Shown piece by piece: positions 57,259 to 64,000 of a stretch of 64,000 nucleotides of DNA. Below the pieces are notes generated by a model that did not search any database, was not told where the DNA came from, and saw only the letters and a program-made list of their open reading frames with translations. This DNA is from Acinetobacter lwoffii (GTDB taxonomy: Bacteria > Pseudomonadota > Gammaproteobacteria > Pseudomonadales > Moraxellaceae): contig NZ_JAMXXN010000002.1 in assembly GCF_024129435.1 (NCBI RefSeq), forward strand, positions 1 to 64,000. Reading direction: 5' to 3'. Numbering within the stretch: the stretch's first letter is position 1; the number at the start of each line of letters is the position of its first letter. A program made the position numbers and the translations under genes.

Positions 57259-57498
57259 TTTATATGTCGTAAAACTAGCAAAATCATTAACTCAAACGAC
57301 TGAGTTAAAAACTAAAATACAGCCCTAAATTATAGCATAAACACTTGTATTTTTGTGTCGAAATATTCAGCTTAACCTTGTTAATTATCTTCATTTTAGT
57401 GATCATTTTCTTGTTATTTCAAAACCGAAAATCAGCGCATCCAGACAGGATTTTTCAATACCCAAAATTTTGAGAAATACAGTACTACAAAAACAAAA

Positions 57499-57520
57499 TG
57501 CGCCAATCAACTGGCGCATC
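57499..57520 (-). terminator. Terminator after the small multi-span protein gene
   Basis: ATGCGCCA (57499-57506) and TGGCGCAT (57513-57520) pair over a 6-base loop; on the minus strand TTTGTTTTTG follows. It is 20 bases past the stop. The rest of the 57259-57498 spacer shows only AT-rich sequence with no gene. Confidence 0.7.
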
Positions 57521-57540
57521 TTCATCGTTTTTCTATATTT

Positions 57541-58200
57541 TTATTGTGCCTGGTTCAGTACTTTACGATAGCTCAGCACAGCCACAATCAGTAAAACTGG
57601 CAATAACATCTCCACCCCTTCCTCAATGGTCATAATCATGATTTGAGTATGCGGCACCAACTGGATGCCGAATTCATCTTTCAGGGTTGAAGTCGTGCGA
57701 TCGAGCACCTTGCTTAGTCCGCCACAGGCAATGGTAAGGAAGATAAAAAAATGTGCAATATTCAAAGAATCTTTCATGCTTCGTATAGTTTGAACCAGCT
57801 TTTTTGCCAGTACCAGAAAGACAAAAATAATCCCGAGCAATAAAATAAATCCGAGCAGCTTATCCATGAGCGGAATTTCAGCACTGCGATAGAAATTAGT
57901 TTTGATAAAACTCATTTCAAACACCTGCTTATGGAAATCCATTTCCCGTAATCCCAACAATGTCGCTGCTATAGCCGTAAACACTCGGGTATTAGGTTTG
58001 ATTTCAACATTGAGCAAACACAGCACTGCCAGCAAGTACCATAACCATGGACTCATGACTTCAAAAGCGCCTGATTCACTAAATAAATACTGAGTCACCG
58101 CAGGCGGTGCATTCAGGGCAGTATGAATACAAATACCCAGATAAAGCGCAATCAGCAGAAAACTAATGAACAGGATATGGGCGGCTTTGGAAAAGGACAT
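57541..58200 (-). CDS. Multi-span inner-membrane protein of unknown function
   Basis: A 219-residue protein with about six hydrophobic spans (near residues 8-30, 52-68, 73-85, 115-137, 148-168 and 190-212). A loop between spans 2-4 contains LREMDFHKQVFEMSFIKTNFY. A TTG-start extension of eight residues is possible, but ATG 58200 is preferred. I do not recognise the family with certainty; similar small membrane proteins are common in the genus. Single gene with its own terminator. Confidence 0.75.
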   Translation of the reverse strand: MSFSKAAHILFISFLLIALYLGICIHTALNAPPAVTQYLFSESGAFEVMSPWLWYLLAVLCLLNVEIKPNTRVFTAIAATLLGLREMDFHKQVFEMSFIKTNFYRSAEIPLMDKLLGFILLLGIIFVFLVLAKKLVQTIRSMKDSLNIAHFFIFLTIACGGLSKVLDRTTSTLKDEFGIQLVPHTQIMIMTIEEGVEMLLPVLLIVAVLSYRKVLNQAQ

Positions 58201-58306
58201 GATTAAAAACAGGAGAAAAAGCAAACTGGGATTTTATCACTTTTCATGCAAATGAAATACTCTAGTTTCGGCTGTAGAGTATTTTTAAAATTTTTGCATA
58301 AAAAAA

Positions 58307-58359
58307 ACGCCCTTGGACAAAACAGGAAAGCATTGCTTTCACTGCTTGCACAAGAGCGT
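58307..58359 (-). terminator. Terminator after etfA
   Basis: ACGCCCTTG (58307-58315) and CAAGAGCGT (58351-58359) form the base of a long stem that encloses a second GAAAGC/GCTTTC hairpin. On the minus strand the stem is followed by T8. It lies 21 bases past the etfA stop. Confidence 0.75.
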
Positions 58360-58380
58360 ATTTTGAACCCGATTCAGAAA

Positions 58381-59313
58381 TTAGATTTTAGAAACCAATT
58401 CTGGAATTACAGTGTTCAGGTCACCGACTAACCAGTAGTCAGCGACTGCATTGATTGGCGCTTCTTCATCTTTGTTGATCGCAACGATCACTTTAGATTC
58501 TTTCATACCAGCCAAATGCTGAATCGCACCAGAGATACCTACAGCGATGTACAGGTCAGGTGCAACGATTTTACCAGTTTGACCCACTTGCATATCGTTT
58601 GGTACGAAGCCAGCATCTACCGCAGCACGTGATGCACCTTGAGCAGCACCAAGCTTGTCGGCCAATGGATCAAGGATCTTGTGATAGTTCTCACCAGAAC
58701 CTACACCACGACCACCAGAAACCACAATACGCGCAGCTGTCAGTTCAGGACGTTCAGATTTTACGATTTCTTCGTTGATAAACTTAGAAATACCCGCATC
58801 ACCAGTAGACGCAGCAGCTTCAACAGCAGCAGAACCACCCTCAGCAGCTACAGCATCAAATGCTGTACCACGAACAGTCGCCAATACGATGCTTTCGCCT
58901 GATTCTACAGTCGCAATTGCGTTACCTGCATAGATCGGACGTTTGAAAGTCTTAGGACCATCTACCGCAATGATGTCAGTGATCATGCTTACGTCAAGAA
59001 GCGCAGCTGCACGTGGCAAAATGTTTTTACCAGTTGTTGTAGAAGCAGCAAGGATATGTGTATAGCCTTTACCTAATTCAGCAACAAGTTTAGCCACATT
59101 TTCAGCCAATTGGTTTGCATAAGCAGCGTCATCAGCAAGTAATACTTTGCTTACACCCGCAACTTTAGCCGCTTGGTCAGCAACTGCCTGAGCGCCAGAA
59201 CCAGCAACCAATACAGTGATATCACCACCGATTTTTTGCGCTGCAGCAACAACGTTTAAAGTAGCAGCGTTTAATGCTTTGTTGTCGTGCTCAGCGATAA
59301 CTAAAATACTCAT
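58381..59313 (-). CDS. etfA: Electron transfer flavoprotein alpha subunit
   Basis: A 310-residue FAD-binding subunit that accepts electrons from acyl-CoA dehydrogenases and passes them to ETF:quinone oxidoreductase. The FAD-binding C-terminal half shows VVSGGRGVGSGENY, PNDMQVGQTGKIVAPDLYIAVGISGAIQHLAGMK and VIVAINKDEEAPI. Cotranscribed with etfB upstream (18-base gap). Starts at 59313. Confidence 0.96.
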   Translation of the reverse strand: MSILVIAEHDNKALNAATLNVVAAAQKIGGDITVLVAGSGAQAVADQAAKVAGVSKVLLADDAAYANQLAENVAKLVAELGKGYTHILAASTTTGKNILPRAAALLDVSMITDIIAVDGPKTFKRPIYAGNAIATVESGESIVLATVRGTAFDAVAAEGGSAAVEAAASTGDAGISKFINEEIVKSERPELTAARIVVSGGRGVGSGENYHKILDPLADKLGAAQGASRAAVDAGFVPNDMQVGQTGKIVAPDLYIAVGISGAIQHLAGMKESKVIVAINKDEEAPINAVADYWLVGDLNTVIPELVSKI

Positions 59314-59331
59314 GATTTTTATCCTTCTGTA

Positions 59332-60084
59332 TTAGATCACTTTCGCTTCGTTTTTCAATTTTTCTACAAGCTCGTCTACAGACTTCACTTGTACGCCAGC
59401 TTTACGCTCTGCAGGTGATTCAACTTTCACTGTTTTCAGTTTAGTTGCAGGGTTTACACCGAAATCTGCAGGTGACTTGGTATCCAGCGGTTTTTTACGC
59501 GCTTTCATGATGTTTGGAAGTGCCGCATAACGAGGCTCGTTCAAACGCAAGTCCGTGGTAATGATTGCTGGAAGTTTCAGCTCAACAGTTTGTAAACCGC
59601 CGTCTACTTCACGTGTTACTTGTACTTTATCGCCATCTACTTTTACTTCAGAAGCGAATGTACCTTGACCTGCACCCATTAGAGCGCCAAGCATCTGACC
59701 AACCTGATTCGAGTCATCATCAATTGCTTGCTTACCAAGAAGGATCAATTGTGGTTGTTCAGCGTCAACAACGCCTTTCAGAATTTTAGCGATTTCCAGC
59801 GCACCCAGTTGGCTGTCATCAGCTTCAACCAGAATACCGCGGTCAGCACCAAGCGCCATTGCAGAACGGATCTGTTCTTGGGCTTCTTTAGGACCAATAG
59901 AAACAACAATGATTTCTGAAACAGTTCCTTTTTCTTTTAAACGAACCGCTTCTTCCACTGCGATTTCACAGAATGGATTAATTGACATTTTAACGTTAGT
60001 TAAGTCAACACCACTGTTGTCCGGTTTAACACGAACTTTAACGTTGGCATCAACCACACGTTTTACAGCAACAAGAGCCTTCAT
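59332..60084 (-). CDS. etfB: Electron transfer flavoprotein beta subunit
   Basis: A 250-residue AMP-binding subunit of the ETF heterodimer. Motifs are [19 protein letters not shown] at the start, [18 protein letters not shown], and the recognition loop [30 protein letters not shown]. First gene of the etfBA operon. In this genus it supports fatty-acid and amino-acid oxidation. Confidence 0.96.
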   Translation of the reverse strand: MKALVAVKRVVDANVKVRVKPDNSGVDLTNVKMSINPFCEIAVEEAVRLKEKGTVSEIIVVSIGPKEAQEQIRSAMALGADRGILVEADDSQLGALEIAKILKGVVDAEQPQLILLGKQAIDDDSNQVGQMLGALMGAGQGTFASEVKVDGDKVQVTREVDGGLQTVELKLPAIITTDLRLNEPRYAALPNIMKARKKPLDTKSPADFGVNPATKLKTVKVESPAERKAGVQVKSVDELVEKLKNEAKVI

Positions 60085-60566
60085 GTAATCCTCGGCTGTT
60101 TTAGCAAATGTAAATGTTGAGAAAAGTTAGTGTAACTCTTCACTTAAATTTTTTTAGGTGCCCTATCTTGCAATGTGTACGGCATTTCGGTCAAGTCACA
60201 ATTCAACAAAGAGCTGTAAAAATGCGTAATTTTCCCTGAACGATGCGTTCACAATTAATTGTTATCGTTTTATTACAATGAAATGCATCAATATTTACTT
60301 AAAATTTAACCATTGATTTATATTATTTTTTTATCTGATTAATCACATCAGAAGTTTTGATTGATGACATTTAATTTAAACTGATTTAAAGCAGCTTGAA
60401 GCAAAACAGCCGGAATATACGTATGTCAGCTTTTGTCATTTTGGACAGAACTCTTTTTGAGAGCGAATTAAACCTAATATAAAGACAAATTGACCAAATA
60501 ATAAACCAGCGCATTGAATTCTACGCCGACAAAGTGAATATTTAATTTCAAATCTTCACAATTATA
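60085..60566. other. etfBA promoter region and AT-rich spacer
   Basis: About 480 bases with no supportable gene. ACAATTAATTGT (60251-60262) is a perfect 12-base palindrome about 170 bases before etfB and could be an operator. Otherwise the sequence is AT-rich with no recognisable RNA structure. Confidence 0.45.
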
Positions 60567-60570
60567 AAAA

Positions 60571-60594
60571 AAGCATACTGCGAACAGTATGCTT
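60571..60594 (-). terminator. Terminator after the LysE-family gene
   Basis: AAGCATACTG (60571-60580) and CAGTATGCTT (60585-60594) pair perfectly over a CGAA loop; on the minus strand the 3' arm is followed by TTTTTTAT. Confidence 0.88.
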
Positions 60595-60607
60595 CTTTGC
60601 AATCCGA

Positions 60608-61213
60608 TTAATTAATGATTAACCAGCTTGCGGCAAGTGCCAGTAAACCACCAGAAGTTCCATCTACCCATTTTTGTTTACGTTCATCCATTTGGGTTTT
60701 TTGGCTGATTTTGCTGAACAAAATACTTAAGCTACAATACACTACAAAAATCAGACTGATAAAAATAAAGGACAGGACCAAACCTTGGCTGACAGTATTG
60801 GCGGATTTATCAATAAACTGCGGCAAAATCGCAAAATAAATCAACATGCCTTTTGGATTTAACAGCGCAGTAAAAAAACCTTTTTTAATCGGATTGGCTG
60901 AGGTCTTTTTCTCAATGTTCAGCGCTTTTTTACTGAATACCGATTTGAGCAAATTAAAGGCCAAATACAACAGATACGCAATCCCAAGCCAGCGAATTGT
61001 TTCAAACAGCACCGGAAAAGAGATAATAATAGCCGCAATTCCGAGTGCCACCAGAATAGAATGCACCAGATAACCGCAACACACCCCTAAGGTTGCCATC
61101 ATGCCTGCTTTTGCATCTTTACCCATCACTTGAGACAGGATAAATAACATATCGGGTCCAGGCGTAAAAATCAGGGGAAGTACGGTCAGTGCAAAGAGTA
61201 CAAATACAGACAT
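60608..61213 (-). CDS. LysE-family amino-acid exporter (RhtB-type)
   Basis: A 201-residue inner-membrane protein with six predicted spans. The N-terminal VLPLIFTPGPDMLFILSQ and GKDAKAGMMATLGVCCGYLVH are hallmarks of LysE/RhtB exporters. FTALLNPKGMLIYFAILPQF is the second signature. It is divergent from an Lrp/AsnC-type regulator 112 bases away, so expression is probably induced by its amino-acid substrate. Substrate unknown. Confidence 0.9.
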   Translation of the reverse strand: MSVFVLFALTVLPLIFTPGPDMLFILSQVMGKDAKAGMMATLGVCCGYLVHSILVALGIAAIIISFPVLFETIRWLGIAYLLYLAFNLLKSVFSKKALNIEKKTSANPIKKGFFTALLNPKGMLIYFAILPQFIDKSANTVSQGLVLSFIFISLIFVVYCSLSILFSKISQKTQMDERKQKWVDGTSGGLLALAASWLIIN

Positions 61214-61325
61214 TTCCTTTTCCTTTCAAACTCCAGAAAGTGAAACAAGTATCTGCGATTTTTTACAAAATTGGCTTTCAATTTATTTTATAATAAGTAT
61301 TATTTTTCGAATATTATTCTAATTT

Positions 61326-61820
61326 ATGAAAATATCCACCAAGTCTGTGCGGGTAAAACTTGATCGAATTGATAAAAATATCATTCGACATTTACAGGCC
61401 AATGGCCGTATTCAGAATAATGATCTGGCACGTGAAATCGGACTTTCACCTTCATCCTGTTTACGCCGGGTAAAATTACTGGAAGATGCAGGCGTGATTC
61501 AGAATTACACGACTATTGTCGACCAACAAAAAATTGGTTTTCAGCTGATTTTATTTTCACGCATCTGGTTAGTCGGTCAGGATGCCGAAACCATTGATAC
61601 CTTTATTGAGGCGATGAAAGAACTGCCTCAGGTGATGGAGTGCTACATTATTTTGGGAGAGAGCGATGCCATGTTGAAAGTCGTGGTGCCTGATCTGGAA
61701 AGTTATCGCAAATTCCAGTCCACACATCTAACTAAAAAAAATGGTATTACCAGTGTCAAAACGGATTTACCCAGCCAGATTATTAAACAGAGTTTCCAGC
61801 TGCCTTTAGAAGATTTATAG
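61326..61820 (+). CDS. Lrp/AsnC-family transcriptional regulator
   Basis: A 164-residue feast/famine regulator. Helix-turn-helix at about 17-48 (NNDLAREIGLSPSSCLRRVKLLEDAGVI) and a C-terminal RAM effector domain (VMECYIILGESDAMLKVVVPDLESYRKFQS). Its position and divergence from the LysE-type gene suggest it controls that exporter. The spacer contains a short inverted repeat GAATA-T-TATTC (61309-61319) next to the start, a candidate operator. Confidence 0.9.
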   Translation: MKISTKSVRVKLDRIDKNIIRHLQANGRIQNNDLAREIGLSPSSCLRRVKLLEDAGVIQNYTTIVDQQKIGFQLILFSRIWLVGQDAETIDTFIEAMKELPQVMECYIILGESDAMLKVVVPDLESYRKFQSTHLTKKNGITSVKTDLPSQIIKQSFQLPLEDL

Positions 61821-61931
61821 GCAAACTGATTTTAGATAACGAAGCTATGTTCTTAATTTAGGATTTAAATAATCGTAGCTTGCTTAAATCACAACCTGTG
61901 TTACAAACACATAGATGGCAAGTCCTACCAT

Positions 61932-61968
61932 AAGGAAAAGGTTGCCTATAGAAGACAACCTTTTCCTT
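61932..61968 (+). terminator. Terminator after the Lrp-type gene
   Basis: AAGGAAAAGGTTG (61932-61944) pairs perfectly with CAACCTTTTCCTT (61956-61968) over an 11-base loop, then TT. Confidence 0.75.
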
Positions 61969-62029
61969 TTAAACAAAGCCAAACCACAAGACTGAATCTT
62001 ATTTTTATGCTGTGTGGATGCTTCAGAAT

Positions 62030-62413
62030 TTACTCAGTTTCTTGTGCTAAAAAATCACGATGTACATGGCTTAAATCTACCAGCTCATAGTCTGCCAATT
62101 CAAAAATTTGCCAAATTGCAATCGCATCTTCTTTTAAATCGACTGCCTGGGTCGCACGATTCGACAATTGCCATTGCAAATCAGAAATCCATAAATAGTA
62201 TTGTCCAGTCGCCGCATTAAAGGCCTGAACTTTTCCATCGGCATTAATCCCTTGAATGATGGCGCCTTCAGGTAAGGTCGCTTCAAGATTGGGTAAGCTA
62301 ATTTCCACAAAATGCTTGATTTGTCGCAGACCATAACCCGCAAACATTTCTTTTTGAGCTTCACTTAACTGTGCATATTTTTGCTCAATATCTGCAATTA
62401 CCAGTGTGTCCAT
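62030..62413 (-). CDS. Conserved hypothetical protein, 127 residues
   Basis: Start at 62413 (MDTLVIADIEQKYAQL) is decided by GGAGGT five bases upstream, within the four extra codons of a longer frame. The protein is acidic and soluble. A beta-rich middle (GAIIQGINADGKVQAFNAATGQYYLW) is flanked by helices. It looks like a small SMI1/KNR4-like or cystatin-like fold, but no family could be named. Function unknown. Confidence 0.75.
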   Translation of the reverse strand: MDTLVIADIEQKYAQLSEAQKEMFAGYGLRQIKHFVEISLPNLEATLPEGAIIQGINADGKVQAFNAATGQYYLWISDLQWQLSNRATQAVDLKEDAIAIWQIFELADYELVDLSHVHRDFLAQETE

Positions 62414-62644
62414 GTCACCTCCCATCGGTCAAATACTGAGACACTGCTCAGCAATATTTCATTTTAAATATTAAATACTAGTTATTGTTATACCTGAAAT
62501 GGCGCATTTAACGAATAAGACAATAGTGAAATGCTTACCCGAACGCCAATGTTCAGTTCAATTCCATTTTAAGGTTTATATATGAAAGTTTTGTGCCAAA
62601 AATACAATTTTCATGATTTTTATTCTTTAAAACTGGGCACATGA

Positions 62645-63580
62645 TCAATCTTCTTTATGCTGCGCACGCGGATGGGCCTGATCATAAATCTGGGCCAGAT
62701 GGTCAAAATCGACATGAGTATAAATTTGCGTAGTGGTTAAATTACTGTGTCCCAGCATTTCCTGCACCGCGCGTAAGTCCCGGCTATTCGACAACATATG
62801 ACTCGCAAAACAATGTCTTAATAAATGTGGATGTAAATCTACATTCACGCCTGCGCGCTGCGCCTGAAACTTGACCCGATTTTCAATTTGTCGTGCACCG
62901 AGCGGATTGCCTTTCTGGGTAATAAATACATTCGCCTCCGGCACAAAATCACCATTCCATAAGGGATAAACTTGCAACCAAGCCATCACGCTGTCTTTGG
63001 CCTTGGAACCGAAAGGCACTATCCGGGTTTTATTGCCTTTACCAGTAATGCGTAATAACTGCCGGTTGAAATCAATATCTTTAATTCTCAGGCTTTGCAG
63101 TTCTGCCAGACGCAGCCCACTGGAATAAAGCAATTCTAACATCGCTTTGTCCCGGAGCCACATTTGCTGTTGTATTTCATTTTCAGGCGCAGGCTGATCA
63201 ATAATTTGGTTGACGGTTTCAATATCCACCATGCCCGGCAAAGGACGCGATTGACGTTTTAACTGAAAATCATCCGCCGGATTAAAAGCCATATGCTGAG
63301 CCTGCTCGGCCCATTTCATAAACTGACGAATAGCCGAAAGCATACGTTGCAGGCTGCTAGGACTGAGCTGATGCTGTTCCACTTTTTCAGCCAGAAACTG
63401 GCGTAAATCGGTGGCTTCTACATCGTTTAAATTGAGCTGCTCACGCTGGCAAAACTCTAAAAAATCTGAGACATCACGTTCATAGGCTTGCAAGGTATGT
63501 TTGGACTGGTTTTGAATTTCACGTTCTTTCAGCCACATGTTAAGCAAGAGTTGAGGTGGGACAATCACTGCTTGCTCCAT
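62645..63580 (-). CDS. xerC: Tyrosine recombinase XerC
   Basis: A 311-residue site-specific recombinase that resolves chromosome dimers at dif with XerD. The N-terminal SAM-like core-binding domain is at about 8-100 and the catalytic domain at about 115-300. Active-site residues visible: Arg157 (SSGLRLAE), Lys181 (GKGNK), His252 and Arg255 (HLLRH), His278 (GHSNL) and Tyr287 (IYTH). It begins directly after the stop of the upstream hydrolase gene (0-base gap), so they are cotranscribed. Confidence 0.95.
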   Translation of the reverse strand: MEQAVIVPPQLLLNMWLKEREIQNQSKHTLQAYERDVSDFLEFCQREQLNLNDVEATDLRQFLAEKVEQHQLSPSSLQRMLSAIRQFMKWAEQAQHMAFNPADDFQLKRQSRPLPGMVDIETVNQIIDQPAPENEIQQQMWLRDKAMLELLYSSGLRLAELQSLRIKDIDFNRQLLRITGKGNKTRIVPFGSKAKDSVMAWLQVYPLWNGDFVPEANVFITQKGNPLGARQIENRVKFQAQRAGVNVDLHPHLLRHCFASHMLSNSRDLRAVQEMLGHSNLTTTQIYTHVDFDHLAQIYDQAHPRAQHKED

Positions 63581-64000
63581 TTAGAGTTGCTCCAAATAAT
63601 CTTGAATCAGCATTGCAACCTGATTTGCATGAGTATTGGCAAAGAAATGATCTCCACCTTGGATAATATGCAATTTTGCATTTTTAAAAATTCCTGCCAA
63701 GTATTGTCCAAGCTGAACAGTGCTTAAAGGATCATGATCTCCCCAGATCAGTAAGATCGGAACGTCAAGACTTTCAAGCTGAATGCGGCTAAATTCAGTT
63801 TGGTCTTGTACAAACCAGTCCGGTGCTGTTTTAAAATGTTCACGATAATCTGTTCGCCAGTCTGCACAATGAAATGATTGCAAATTCAGGCCACCAGATG
63901 TCGCCAACAATACCAGTCCTTTGACTTTCTGTGGATGCTTAAGTGCCAACCCAACGGCCAAGACACCGCCCATAGACTGGGCAATCAGAATGGAATCATT
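63581..64000 (-). CDS. Alpha/beta hydrolase, 5' end outside the window
   Basis: The C-terminal 139 residues of an alpha/beta hydrolase. The first visible residues contain SILIAQSMGGVLAVGLAL, where S-M-G-G is the nucleophile elbow. VPILLIWGDHDPLS holds the acidic residue, and QGGDHFF the catalytic His. The start lies beyond base 64000. It is directly upstream of xerC and probably cotranscribed with it. Substrate unknown. Confidence 0.85.
   Translation of the reverse strand, partial: NDSILIAQSMGGVLAVGLALKHPQKVKGLVLLATSGGLNLQSFHCADWRTDYREHFKTAPDWFVQDQTEFSRIQLESLDVPILLIWGDHDPLSTVQLGQYLAGIFKNAKLHIIQGGDHFFANTHANQVAMLIQDYLEQL

Overview
The window looks like a chromosomal segment of an Acinetobacter species (Moraxellaceae). 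This rests on protein content and gene order recognised by eye, not on a search: hda next to a PerM-like gene divergent from purMN, the ybgC-tolQRAB-pal cluster, rhombotarget A, a single LolC/E-type gene before lolD, a 904-residue-like GyrA backbone, and a dispersed intergenic repeat of a type I associate with Acinetobacter. Nearly all of it is ordinary housekeeping DNA. No rRNA, tRNA, CRISPR array or prophage was seen.

Left edge (1-5700): the window opens inside the end of an insertion sequence (IS5-like) that has cut off the C-terminus of a carotenoid-oxygenase gene. Next come a NIF3-like protein, a LysR regulator broken by a one-base slip in an A tract, and a divergent FAD aromatic hydroxylase with a good LysR-type operator between them. 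A 41-residue membrane protein and a lone Abi_C (abortive infection) gene follow.

5.8-19 kb: purL; a 1.3-kb AT-rich gap; a sodium:solute symporter with a tiny partner subunit; dgt-like dNTPase; ruvA and ruvB separated by a dispersed repeat; two small envelope proteins of unknown role; an exported M20 amidohydrolase. 19-24.6 kb: the Tol-Pal cell-envelope operon. 24.7-28 kb: fbp, an rRNA/tRNA methyltransferase and a sigma factor with two downstream envelope genes. 28-32.4 kb: two tandem CSLREA surface proteins with GlyGly-CTERM tails.

32.4-48.5 kb: hda and a PerM-like protein, purMN, an alpha/beta hydrolase with sppA, an LpxL-type acyltransferase, comEC, the Lol lipoprotein exporter, a PilZ protein, a DMT exporter, a YaiI protein, a conserved unknown and serC. 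48.9-53.7 kb: a four-gene TolC/HlyD/ABC-2 permease export operon with no ATPase gene. 53.7-64 kb: a lipoprotein, gyrA (with Phe at the quinolone-resistance Ser position and a large insertion in its C-terminal domain), an unknown membrane protein, etfBA, a LysE exporter with a divergent Lrp-type regulator, a conserved unknown, xerC and a hydrolase cut by the window end.

The most interesting signals are the GyrA allele and insertion, the Abi_C protein with a HEPN-like R-N-x5-H motif, the tandem rhombosortase substrates, the ATPase-less exporter, the two decaying genes at the left edge, and several small membrane proteins that standard length cut-offs would miss.
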